Positions 34,001 to 45,208 of a stretch of DNA of 64,000 nt are shown here, one piece after another. Source of the DNA: Apoderus coryli (lineage: Eukaryota > Arthropoda > Insecta > Coleoptera > Attelabidae); the NCBI GenBank assembly GCA_911728435.2, contig OU452202.1:21493135-21557134 (forward strand). The letters run 5' to 3'. The position numbers and the translations under genes were made by a program. Within the stretch, counting starts at the first letter, position 1; the number at the start of each line of letters is the position of its first letter. Under the pieces are notes generated by a model that searched no databases, was not told where the DNA came from, and was given only the letters and a program-made list of their open reading frames with translations.

Positions 34001-37000
34001 AGCTGGCACTTTTCTAGAAGAAACACTATCAACTCCGAGTTTCGATACAAACAGTGATAACGCATGGCGAAAAGAGGTGCTTTACGAATGTTACGTTGCG
34101 ATTCTATTTAAATATTGTATGGAAAATCGTGGTAGTGGCATATTCAACGTGCTTGATGACGTGTTGTTTAGAGCCATAGAATTGTTTCCGAACAACGTGT
34201 TTTTACTATCTGTCTTAGCTAAAGAGCAAAGTTATGTGAATGCTTTGGGTAGTAATATGTGGAAGGTGGAAAGATTACTGTTGAAAACTGGAAGGGCTAT
34301 TGCAACTTTATTTGCTGTGATAATATGTCAACAAATTAAATGTCAAATTGAGAATGGTGTTCAGGATACTATTACAGGTAATTGGCTAATTCGCATTGTT
34401 TTTATAATTTTTGTAGGTTCCACGTAGACTTCGTGGTTACATCAAAGAATTTTCTGCAAAATCATTCTATAACATCATCCATGACAAATGGTTGAGGGAT
34501 TAATCGCAACCCCTAAGGAGGCCAAATGAACTTTCAAGGTTTAAATAGTTTACATGATTTTATTAACGACCTGGGAAAGAACAATGTCACAGTTTAAAAT
34601 AATATACAGTTACTTCACCTCGTGTCGGAACGTTTGATGGTCATGCTACAAAGCAATTCGTCGCGCTCGTAGTTATAGTATAGTATATATAGTAGCGGGC
34701 CAGGAGCGGCACTCTGTAATATGAATTTTAAGGATAGAGATAGAGAATAAGCAAGCGATAAGGATCGCTATTACTTCATTATCGGTACTCTATAAGCGAA
34801 TCCTTATAGCCTCGGTAATAGTTCGACAAGTTTCGTGTTTCTCAATGGGACAGAGAAAATACTACTAAGCGTCTAGAAAACATCAGACAAATTTGCTTAA
34901 AGCCATGAAAAAAAACGATAAAAGAAGATATTTAATTGACATTAACCTCACATTTCCTTTGTTTATTTTACTTTGTATTTTGGGCTTAATCTTAATAGAT
35001 TGATAGTGTTTAGTAGTTCTTTATTTGGTTTTACAAAAAGAGTTGTATATGTGATTGTTAAAAATGCTGCCACTGCAAAGATTTCTTGTACCAAAATCGA
35101 AAATATAGCAAGAATTCATGAAAATAGAGCTAGAAAAAGGATTTAGTCTACATGATGATAGCCGTTTTATTGAACTTTTTGTTTAAATAAAGACCTATAT
35201 GATTTGTTTTATAGATACACTAATATTATTACAATTTTCTATGCATACATAGCTAAGTAAGTATCTATCTATTAATAATTTACAGTTTAAAGTGGTAGAT
35301 ACTTCGGTTGCTACCATTGTTTACAAATTTTGATCCCACTCAAAAATGATATTTGTTAAAATGTCTTAAATTAAATGCTTACCTTTTTCGCGATAAATGT
35401 TTATAATTATTTTAAGAAGTTTACCTAAAAAATAAATATTACCTGAAAATCATAATACAAACAACCATAACCTAACCTCTTTTCATTTTATTGTCATTGA
35501 ATGAAGAAAGATAAAAAACTCATGCATGCATTGAATAGACTGAGACAGAACGATCATAGAAACACCTTTCAAGTTGTCTCTATCATTCGCTTCTCTATCG
35601 CTCCTTCGGTCATGTTCAGCTAGTCACGGAAAATACCGAATTTGGTCACAGAGTACGAAATAGCGAAGCGAGGGGAATCTCTATTGCTATTTTGTTACAG
35701 AGTGCCGCTCCAGAAATGTGTCTGGGAGTGCGACGAGTCGACGCCATTTTCTGCGTCTACTGAACCTTCTTATCTATAGTTAATATTCGATGACAATGTG
35801 GAGCAATTCATATTTCGGATTTCTCATTACGTGGGCAAAGTACTCCAGCTTTCTTCTTTTTATTGTATTAAGTACCTCTACCTCTATCTACCGAACTAAT
35901 GGAATTATTAGAGGAATATTCTCCTTCTTTTGCAAGTGTTCACACATGGATTTTAAATGTGTTCGTACAAGCGTTGAAAGGGATACAAGTAGTGGAGGCC
36001 CAAAAACTGCAGTGGGTGGGTTAACAGGTACCAATGGCATGTCAAAAGAACGAGAAGGTTATATGAGACATGAAGAATTACGAGAAAAAAGCTTTATGCA
36101 TGATGGGTACTACATTTGCCTTTATTATGTTAACAAATAAAATGTTTCTTTTTTTTTAATTAAACAATGTGTTTTTCCCCTTTTCCGTTTACAAAACATT
36201 CCAAACTACCCTAATGTGCATTGATTTCCTTATTAATGAAATGGAAATATATATCTTAGACACCGTAAAAGTAAATCACGGTTTTAAATTTTAAGATTGT
36301 ACATAAACAATATTTCTGTATGTAATTTGGTTAATTATGAATTAATAATTATTTTAGGACAGAAGATCGAGTTAAATTCAACTTACAAATATAAAATGTT
36401 GGCTTTATATCGTAAAATAACCGATTCAAACATGTGCACAAGACGATGTGGTTTGGTATGGCGATTGTATTTACAATTCGTACATGCCAATTTCGATTTG
36501 GAATTGTGTAGAAAAGTTTATTATGCGGCTGTGGAAGAATGTCCTTGGTTGAAAGTAAGTTTTTTTTTTAATTTTCGTTGTATAATCAATCTAAAGAAGT
36601 GTACAATCAGTCGTTATCTTTCTCAGTTTAACAGAAAATATTTCTAATGGTAATGCGGATAATAATATCTTCAATGCGATTCTGATTTATTTCTTGGATA
36701 AAATATTAAAAGTATATCTTGTCCTATTTTATCAATTAGGGCAATTGAGATGAAAAAATTGAAATCAGGCTTATTATTTAAAAATTATCTCTATTTTAAT
36801 CCGCAATAATTGAAGATATGAAGGGATTAATTATTTATTCTGTAAAAAAAAAAATAGATTAAAGAAAATAACGTAAATATAATCCCTTTGCTTTAACGTA
36901 TTTTTTATTAGCATTTAAGCAGTATTGGGTATGGAGATGCACATAAAGTGTGGATGAATATTCCGAGGGCTTATATTAAAAAACTATTTATTTTTTTTAA

Positions 37001-37134
37001 TTTAATTTTAGGCTCTTTATATTGATGCTGCAATTTATATACCGGCAGAATTGGCTCAAATTCAAGACCTCATCATTGAGAAACAGCTGCGGTTACATGT
37101 AACACCGGAAGAATTAGATATTTTGAGGAATTAG
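31080..37134 (+). CDS. NRDE2: NRDE2, nuclear exosome/RNAi regulator (10 exons)
   Basis: Exons 31080-31962, 32021-32314, 32455-32705, 32913-33067, 33128-33300, 33357-33528, 33589-33801, 33866-34377, 36358-36554, 37012-37134 join to 990 residues with all phases consistent. The start MSLFPAYSEQ matches the family's N-terminal MxLFPAF signature. A Ser/Glu segment and a Lys/Arg-rich stretch (KRKKRKKHKKRSKQKK, a likely nuclear signal) follow. From about 210 a helical-repeat region begins with DVKLWLKYVDFQ, a HAT/TPR-like repeat, and runs to the C-terminus. NRDE2 in animals binds the helicase MTR4 and restrains exosome recruitment in nuclear speckles; in worms it acts in nuclear RNAi. AATAAA is at 37160-37165. 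The protein is somewhat shorter than the vertebrate one. Confidence 0.93.
34703..35711. mobile_element. About 1-kb inverted-repeat DNA element in NRDE2 intron 8
   Basis: GGAGCGGCACTCTGTAA at 34703-34719 is matched in inverted orientation by TTACAGAGTGCCGCTCC at 35695-35711. CAG stands at both borders and may be a 3-bp target duplication. Subterminal blocks rich in GATAGAGA/TCTCTAT and GCTATTxxGTAC also mirror each other. No transposase is encoded. It accounts for half of the unusually long intron 34378-36357. Confidence 0.7.
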
Positions 37135-37656
37135 AAGTGTTAATAGGTACGAAAGTTATAATAAATCTTTTTGATATTCAACAGAGTTAAATATAAGATT
37201 TTGTTTTGTTTATAGTTTCAAATGCCAAACATTTAAAAATGTAATATATTAGGGATTCTACTGTTATGAATAAATTATGAGAGAAACAAATATAGGCTTT
37301 TTATTAATGCTTCTTCAAGCAATTAAAGGTTTTAGATGAGAAATGTTTACACATTGAATCCGACAGTGTTAACTCTAGCATTATGTCATAAGAGGGTGAT
37401 ATTTTTGTACATTTTTCGTTCAAGCATAATACGCAGAGTTTTACCACATTGTTAACTAAAAGCTTACAATTATTTTATGGCCTGAAACAGATAGTAAGTA
37501 ACAGTGAACTTGAGGACATCTTAGTCCTCCATCCTTGTACCGTTAATGGGCATAGTCATAGACAGACAAATGACTGGTTTTCTTTTTAAGGATCGAAATA
37601 CATAACAAATGCAAATAAAAACAAAAAATTTATTTGAAGATCAAAATTTTTTTATT
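37135..37656. other. Convergent 3'-3' spacer between NRDE2 and HADH
   Basis: Two genes end here from opposite sides. It carries the NRDE2 poly(A) hexamer at 37160-37165 and the HADH hexamer on the minus strand at 37629-37634. I see no ORF, repeat copy or RNA gene. Confidence 0.6.
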
Positions 37657-40600
37657 CTAAACTTTGTATTTGTAGAATCCCTCCCCGGACTTAACACCCA
37701 ACTTTCCTTCTTTTACCAATTTGTTTTGCAGTTCACTGGGGAAAAACAATGGATTATCGGGGAACTTTTTATGCCAACCGTCAATAATGGATACGCCAAT
37801 ATCAAGACCGGTATAGTCTGCCAATTCTAAGGGGCCCATGGGGTGGCCCGCACCTAACTTCATTGCTGTGTCAATATCTTTGGCCGAAGCGTCACCTAAA
37901 AGAGAAGTATATTTGGATGTAGGTATTCATATTATTTTGTAATATCCAATATCATATATTGATAGACTCTGTGATTTAATTTCTCTATGGAGTCGTTATA
38001 AAATAGAGCAATTTCAATTCAAAATAGAAATAAGATTGAAAAAGCAGAGATAAACCCACGAAAGGTAGCGGAAAAAAGGCACAAGACCATAATAAAATGT
38101 AGATGTTGATTGATATTCATATTAAGTGAATTGTCTTTCGAAGGTTTGAATTGTCTAGACCAAGACAGAGTGGTTACTAGGCCTATGGAAATTCTAATTA
38201 AAATGTCGATTAATTAATTTTATTCTAAAGGATTACCTCGCTCCAACATACGGACAGCCTCCGAAAGATAAGGCACCAACAGTCTATTGACAATAAATCC
38301 CGGTGTATCTTTACAAGTGACGCACGTCTTGCCTATGGCTTTGCCCCAATTCAACAATGCTTGAAATGTTTCTTCTGTAGTCTCGTCAATACGTATAATT
38401 TCAAGTAACTTCATGACCGGTACGGGATTAAAGAAGTGCAAACCGCCAAATCGGTCTTTTCTATTTGTCACTGCGGCTATTTCACCGATTGAGAGTGAAC
38501 TTGTGTTTGATGCAAAAATGGTTTTTGGTGGTGCTATGGTGTCGAGTTGTTTGAAAAGCTTATGTTTTGCATCAAGGTTTTCTACTATGGCCTCAACTAC
38601 CAAATCACAGTCCTAAAAGAGACTCTAAGAATATTAAAAAAACAATTCCGGCTATGAACATCCACATATTTATTAAAAAAATTCTGGTTGGGACTAGTTT
38701 CGACCAACTAATGTTAACTAAGAGTCTTTACTATGGTATCAAAGCGTAAAATAAAATTGCGAAATATAGAAATGTTAAACATGTGATTTTCTGTCAAAGC
38801 ATTTTACCTCTACAGCTTTTGATACATCAGTAACTCCTTTAATTCTCGAAACTACTTCATCCACAAATTTTGTTCCATCTTCAGGTTTATCTTTGTGTAG
38901 TTTCTTCGCCACACGTCGCAAACTGTCTACAATACGCTTATCTGCATTTTTTAACAATTCTGGCTGGACTTCAACTAGAGAAACATTGTTCCCACTTTGA
39001 GCAGCTACCTGTGGTTACATTCAAAATGATTGTTCTTTCAACTTTAAAATAATATATTTTCCTACTTTTACTAATTAGTAAATTAACTGACTATACGAGA
39101 ATCATTCAGTAATTAATGACAAATTGTTGTAACTTAAAGACTGTACTAAATTTTGGCTACTTTTCAACATGATCTCCCAACACGTATGCACTTGTACCAT
39201 GCCACTGCACTGGGGGAAGAAAAATTGATTGCCGATGACGGTACCTGAAATTTGATTTTGAAAATTTGAAGTCAGATGGGGCAACATCTTAAGTATCTAT
39301 AAGGAGGGTATGAAAGTATCTCCCAGACCAGTTTTCGAATGCATTCTTGAGTAATCTGAGGCTTATGCAGTGGTGAATTACCTTGAAGCAAAATCAAATC
39401 GTTTGTCAACAGTCAGCGACGCTGAATGTGAATGGGAGGCTTCACTTTATTTTCCAGAATGTCACTGTTGATTGTTTGTTGGCCTTGCGAGTCCATGTTG
39501 GATAACTTGCCTGCTTCCACTCAAGGCTATGCCTCTTCGACTCGCAGGAGCGTAGTGATGGCTCCATGTCTCATAACATGTAACAATTCTGTTAAGAAAG
39601 CTTATTTTTTTGACGCCTCGTTTTTTTTTTATTTTGAAATTTCGTTTTTCCGCAATAAAATCGAATAGGGTACGAAAAAGGGGTTATTCATTAATGATTT
39701 GGGAGAATTATTGAATTGTAGTAAACTGATTTATGCAGATGACTTAAAGATTTTTACAACGATAAGTACGCCGGAGGATTGTATTTCGCTACAAGGCAGT
39801 CTTCAATTGGTGAATGCTTGGTGTGAACAAAACAGACTTTCCCTCAATCCTAAAAAATGTACTGTTGTTTCTTATACCCGCAAAACGTCCCCGACCATCT
39901 TTTATTATAATGTAAATGGAGTAATTCTTAATCGAAAGGAGTCTATTAAAGATCTTGGAGTTACTTTTGACATGCATTTCACTTTCAAGGAACATATTAC
40001 AGATATGGTGGCTGGTGCGACCAAAGATTATGGCTTTATTGTTAGAAACAGCAAATATTTCGAGAGTGTCGTTACTTTGAATACTCTATATTTTGCATAT
40101 GTCAGATCCAAGCTTGAGTATTGCTCTTTGGTCTGGTACCCCTGCTATGACTGTGATATTCAAATGATTGAGAAAGTTCAGCGTAAATTTTTAAAATGTT
40201 TGTGCTTTAAGATTGATGGAACTTACCCGGATCGCGGAATACCTTACCTTAATATAGTTAAGCTTTAGTTATAGTTGGTTTTTGTATGCATTGCTCTGTA
40301 AATGGAACTTGTTCTGTTGAGTAATAAAGCTATTATTATTATTTTAATATATATGGTTGGCATGGGCTACAAGTACACCATTCTCAAGCGTCACCTTCTG
40401 TGATGACGTCATCAAAGTCTAGAGTCCTTAGTTATCGGTGTTGACGGAAAGGTTCGTATTGATTCTTAAATCATTTTTGACTTACATCAATTTGACTCGT
40501 TAATTACTGAATGATCCTCGTATAAGGATAATGCAGAACCAATGCTCATTGATAGACAATAAAAGCGGTTAAAGTGTGAAAATTTTGTAATTTCTTAAGC

Positions 40601-40792
40601 ATCGGAAGGTGTCGAAAAGAAATATTTAAATAAATAACAAAATTGAAGCTGATTCTGAGATATCTGATATTAGTTATTTACCTGGGCAATTCCTGAACCC
40701 ATAAGTCCTCCGCCAATAACAGCCACATTTTTAATTACTGCTGATGCAGGATTTGTGGTTGAAAACTGTCTTATTAAAATGTTTTTAATCAT
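37657..40792 (-). CDS. HADH: Short-chain 3-hydroxyacyl-CoA dehydrogenase, mitochondrial (4 exons)
   Basis: Exons 40682-40792, 38808-39008, 38237-38612, 37657-37895 give 308 residues in phase, close to the usual 310-315. The first 15 residues ([15 protein letters not shown]) are basic and hydroxylated without acids, fitting a mitochondrial presequence. The NAD-binding Rossmann motif [15 protein letters not shown] follows, then [23 protein letters not shown], the catalytic-histidine block [16 protein letters not shown] and the substrate-domain signature [16 protein letters not shown]. The enzyme oxidises L-3-hydroxyacyl-CoA with NAD+ in matrix beta-oxidation. Intron 1 has grown to 1.7 kb by a mariner insertion with a LINE inside it. 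Lambda-crystallin is a more distant alternative; the presequence and motifs favour HADH. Confidence 0.94.
39096..40520 (-). mobile_element. Decayed mariner element in HADH intron 1, interrupted by a LINE
   Basis: Inverted termini CGAGAATCATTCAGTAATTA (from 39096) and the complement of TAATTACTGAATGATCCTCG (to 40520) are both flanked by TA, the mariner target duplication. Between about 39160 and 39600 the minus strand shows broken transposase pieces: [16 protein letters not shown] resembling the block around the first catalytic Asp, then [20 protein letters not shown] and [11 protein letters not shown], the region of the later catalytic Asp residues. Stops and frameshifts make it dead. A LINE fragment (39690-40340) fills its other half. 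Confidence 0.7.
39690..40340 (+). mobile_element. LINE fragment with reverse transcriptase C-terminal half
   Basis: An open plus-strand frame to the TAG at about 40266 encodes [20 protein letters not shown] (the YADD catalytic box), [34 protein letters not shown] and [20 protein letters not shown], all standard RT palm and thumb motifs. It lacks the N-terminal RT and endonuclease and stops soon after [20 protein letters not shown]. The tail holds AATAAA and a (TAT)n run at 40331-40342. It is nested in the mariner element and is antisense to HADH. Confidence 0.85.
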
Positions 40793-41988
40793 TATAAAGG
40801 TATGTATAATAATCCTTTCACTATCAGTAACAGTCCTTCTATTACAGTAACACAGTATTTTTTATTATTTTCGTATTATACTTACACCAAATACTTTTTA
40901 TCAATTAAGTCGCTTAATATTTCTATTTACATTATATAATCAATTTTTATTATCTTTATCTCAATTTATACAACCAACTTACATTTATTATATTTTATTT
41001 GCCTTACAATTATCAAGAAACATACAAAATACAATACGAGGTGTTATGAAAATGTCACAACGAGCGTTTCGCTAACAGTATTGTAACGATTTTATCTCGC
41101 TTTTACTCTGGATTGTTAGGTGTTATTAAAAACTAATGTCTTTAAACATTTAAAACAATTTATGTACACTAAACATGAACTTTATAAAATATACTACTTA
41201 AATGCACTTCATTACTAATATTTTATACACAATCAATTATTTATATGTCCGTATTTATAATTTATTTAAACTCCGCCACTGATATTTATTTTATCGTTTG
41301 AAACACTTGAACTGTCACTTCATAACTGTCTTCTGTCCCTGTTACGTTGGCTATATATATTATTGGCCTTCTTTCTCGAACACTTCCAGTGACTAGTCGA
41401 ATTTTCTCCAACATTCTGGCGGATCCCCACGGTAAGCGAGGCCCATCCTACCAAACACAGTGCTGCCCCGGACTAGATACAGCCTACTAAATTTGTACAG
41501 AGTCCCCTCCCGTTTGTTTGATTCGCGAGCTTTCGAGAATAGTTCATTTGATCTTGACCTTTAAAAGACAATGCTATAGTACAGCCAACGCGGTGTTGCC
41601 GGATGTATTTATTTCTCTTTAAGCATTGGGGATATTTTATATTCGTCACAGTATTAGCATCCTTAGGAAAGAAAACTGGGTTAATTCTTTCCTGAGGATG
41701 CTAAAAGTGTTAGTGAAAAGTGCGTCGTGATTTAAATAGTTGGTGAAGTGGTAAACCGTGTTTTCTAATTTTATTCTACGACAAAGGTTAGACGAACAAA
41801 TTTTTTAATTATATAAAACTAAGGTATATTTATAGTACAAATTAATTATGAAATTAGTCATTTAAACTTGTTTAAATCCGTACTGGTTATAACAGTTTAG
41901 TTTATACGAGATATCACTGATATACAATCACTAGAATGCACGACAACATTGCACTAGTTTATAGGAAGCCTGCCGAATGTCACTCCAT
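40793..41988. repeat. HADH upstream interval with two repeat families
   Basis: It contains the HADH promoter and the 3' end of LST8. At about 41425-41500 a diverged copy of the promoter-side repeat can be read (AAGCGAGGCCCATCCTACC, then CAGCCTACTAAATTTG). Two relatives of the GCGCGTCG foldback family lie at about 41055-41100 (CGAGCGTTTCGCTAACAGT) and 41640-41735, the latter with 20-nt hairpin arms TTAGCATCCTTAGGAAAGAA. No coding sequence was seen. Confidence 0.5.
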
Positions 41989-43247
41989 TCAACTATTTGT
42001 GGTGGCATCTTTAAACGCCAATGCTGTAATCGGTTTCTGGTGACCCCCGTATTCCCTCTCCATTACACCAGTGCTAACATTCCACAATTTCGCTAAACCA
42101 TCTGAGGACACTGTAAATACGTGCTGTGAATCCCCGCTGAACGATGCGTCCCACACCCATCGCTGATTCTCGCGTTTCAACTCTTGCAACATTGAAAATT
42201 TGTTGGTGTCCCATATTTTGGCGGTTTGATCCGCGGATGTGGTGACTAACAACTTCGAACAGGGACTGAACTTGCATTTCAATGCATGCCGTTTGTGGGC
42301 CTCGAATTTGTGTTTAGGCATCATGATGGTTGGCGTTTCACTAGTTCCTGTAATATAAAACAAAATTGTTTCAAAGCGTAAAGGGTGTGTAATGATATAC
42401 AACGTGTCAGCACAGGAATCTCCGTGAGGTATGCTGAGTTCAAATAAATCTTACTGCTCAAAACAAATATTTAGTCCTATTCTCAAACGGATGTTTTTGG
42501 AATAACTTTGACAACATAACTTACCTGTTGTTAAGCCCCAAATATAGGCTGTTCCCTTAATGTTCACACACGACATCAAGCTGCCATCCGGCGATATGTC
42601 AATGTCCAGTATCGTTGTATCAGTTTCTGGTATCAACTGCTCGTTATGATCAGTACGTAAGTCCCAACGGTATATAATACCATTTTGATCACCCACAAAT
42701 AGCTCTACCTGTTAAAATTTTTTAATTAGTTATGAAGACAGCATGGTTCTTGAGGCAGCGTTGAATCTCACCTGATTTGGATGCAGGGCCACACAATTGA
42801 TAGGTCCCTGTACTTCAAACACTTTCGGGCATTGATTACTGCGCGCACGCAAGTCCCAAATGCGTGCCCTGCAATCCTCACCTCCAGAGTACATCCACTT
42901 CCCCTCTTTCTGAAACCCGAGGCAGGTAACATTTTTCGAAATTCCCTCGTAGTTTACGAGCGGACTGGGATTGTTGGAGGCCAAATCGTACATGTAAATG
43001 TGTTGATAACTTGCAGAAGCTAAAGAGAAAAGAAAATCCGTAAATAAGTTTATCGCTATTTTTATTTGGCATATATACCCAAATATTGTTTATCTGGTGT
43101 AATTTCCAAAGCATTTACTTGAGATTCAGAATGTTGCATAGTTCTACTGCACATTCCAGTATGTGTTTGCCATAATTTAATTGTATGATCGTAGCCGCCA
43201 GTTGCCAGTATTATTTGTTGATCAGTTTCAGAATTACTCGGTGCCAT
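41989..43247 (-). CDS. MLST8: LST8 (mLST8/GbetaL), TOR complex WD40 subunit (4 exons)
   Basis: Exons 43079-43247, 42772-43019, 42525-42708, 41989-42347 give 319 residues in phase, nearly the full length of animal mLST8 (about 320-326). The sequence is a run of seven WD40 repeats: [109 protein letters not shown] and [17 protein letters not shown]. It forms a propeller that binds the TOR kinase domain in TORC1 and TORC2. The start [11 protein letters not shown] is the first ATG of the frame. Promoter-side repeats lie directly upstream. Confidence 0.95.
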
Positions 43248-44185
43248 TTTTTCTTAATAAACTACTTTTTTAATTCCCTGCTAAATAATCAACAACAAAA
43301 ACAAAACATTCACAAAACTTTTGAATACATTTAATTTCGAGAAGAGGTTATCACATTTTTTTCCTCGTCTTTTTTAGGTAGTCTATTGGTGACAAGCGGA
43401 AATGTGGACTGGTTTTTATGGCCGTTTGCACCAACAGTTTTAGGCTAACATTAGGGAAAGAATAAACCTTGTATTTTGTTTGCACTTATTCTCTCCGCTG
43501 CATAATTCTAATACAGAATGAAATCATCTGTTTATAGTATATACCTCATTTTGGTTGGTACAATTCTTATACCTTAATTTTTCTTATGCCTCGAGTTGCG
43601 AGAGAACGAAGTGAGACAACGCTGTGCTAATTTTGTAGACCGTGCCTCGCCTCGCACGACCCTAGATCGTACTATTTCGCGGCTTTCAGAATTGACACCC
43701 TATTCATGAAAACCAAGAACAATCAATCCCAATGCTGATCACATTAGCACGAGGCCAAAAATTGAAGAATCGGAACAAGTGAGGTAACACTGTACTAATT
43801 CAGTTGGCAGAGCCGCATTTTTTTCAATTATTTACTCCCAGTTCGCAGTGATCATTACCATTGTCTTTATAAAGACAATGTCATTACTGTTGGTTAATAA
43901 AATAAGGCTGACGAGCTGACCACAAAAATAAGAGGTATTTTTTATGAGGCTGACTCCTAACCATTAAATTACATAGAATGCTTATTTTTGTTGAATTAAA
44001 TCTACAATTTTATTTAATTGTATTATAAACAAACAAAAATTTCTGGAGTGGGACAACACCAATAAATTTAGAACTTTCACTATTCACTTAGTCTATCAAT
44101 ATCAACTTTTATTTAATATGAAATATATCATCAATCATCAGTGGTACTGTACAACTGAACATATGTTTTCATAGCCTATTTCAAG
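43248..44185. repeat. LST8 upstream interval with inverted repeats
   Basis: It separates the LST8 start from the stop of the small Cys/His gene. A promoter-side repeat copy spans about 43585-43700 (GAGACAACGCTGTGCTAATT, GACCGTGCCTCGCCTCGC, ending near CAGAATTGACACC). A second, partial one covers about 43775-43820 (GTGAGGTAACACTGTACTAA), and the palindrome CATTGTCTTTATAAAGACAA begins at 43859. No other gene is evident. Confidence 0.55.
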
Positions 44186-44533
44186 CTAAGAATTTGTTGA
44201 ATTCGTAACTATATCACTACTTTTGGTACTATTTTCACCGGACACTAGTCTACATGTATGATAAACATGAACGTCTTTATTCAATTCATAGGAATACACT
44301 TCTCCTTTACAATAAAAACAGGAACCATACGGTCTATGTTGAACCATATCTTCTTTAAAATGTGTTATTAGCCCAATAATAGTTGGTGCGAAAAATAAAT
44401 CACATTGCCCACAATAATAGTAATTTTCTACTTCATATTTATGTATTTCATTTGAGTCTTCCTTGAAAAATCTTGGGTGTATAGCATCTGATTCTGTTTG
44501 AGATTCTTTATTAATAAACTCTTGGCTATTCAT
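44186..44533 (-). CDS. Small single-exon Cys/His protein (putative zinc finger)
   Basis: A 115-residue frame from an ATG at 44533 to a stop at 44186 without introns. Its centre carries YYCGQCDLFFAPTIIGLITH (CxxC, then His), GSCFYCKGEVYSYELNKD (a second CxxC) and DVHVYHTC, so four Cys and several His could bind one or two zinc ions, the first part C2H2-like. Flanks are Ser/Thr/Asn-rich. I do not recognise the family. The clean frame, its own upstream spacer holding a promoter-side repeat and the patterned Cys/His residues support a real gene. A retrogene or lineage-specific gene is possible. Confidence 0.6.
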   Translation of the reverse strand: MNSQEFINKESQTESDAIHPRFFKEDSNEIHKYEVENYYYCGQCDLFFAPTIIGLITHFKEDMVQHRPYGSCFYCKGEVYSYELNKDVHVYHTCRLVSGENSTKSSDIVTNSTNS

Positions 44534-45208
44534 GTTAAATGTTACGTATTTAAATCGGGAATACTATTAATACAATACATTATGTTTAAATGAATTCGAC
44601 GAGTAATAAAATTGAATATGAATGAATATTTAGAAAATAAAAAAACTATTGTTTACAATTATTTATATAATCAGAAATGACAGCTAAAACATCAATAACG
44701 TCTGTTATCTGAAGTATTAGATATTTTACCTCACCTTCCTTTAGCCCAACGGTCTTTTTACAAAACTCAAATCAGCACCCAAGTTCAGGAAAAATACAAG
44801 TGGGTTGTGGGCAATTCTTGAAACCCAGGAGTAGAACAATCGAGAGGTAGTCTCCTAAATTAGAACAACTTTGTCTCTGTATTTCGGTAGGTCTACTCGA
44901 TGGTTTTCCAGAATTGTAACTAAACCACAGCTCAATCATTTCAACTGACCGATCAATGTGCCTCCGCACAGTAGAATGTTAAGGCAGCGATCAGAACTGA
45001 ATCAGCGATTACTTTTTAAGTCGGCCGAGCTAATATTTCTTAAAGTGAAAAAGAAGAAGAAATATAACCTTAATTAAAAATAGTTTGTGTTTGTAGTTTG
45101 TATTCAGTACATGTTTTTCTATTTTTTTGTCATGTCCGATGTATATAGGAAATTTAGAAATAAAAATTATAATCTTTATTTAACAAAATGTAAAAAACAA
45201 CTTGAAAG
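44534..45208. repeat. Spacer between the Cys/His gene and NUP85, with an inverted-repeat copy
   Basis: A copy of the promoter-side repeat at about 44812-44920 shows both outer arms: CAATTCTTGAAACCCAGGAG on the left and GATGGTTTTCCAGAATTG on the right, with an internal AATCGAGAGGTAG. It lies about 280 bp upstream of the Cys/His gene's ATG. NUP85 ends at the other border. Confidence 0.55.
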
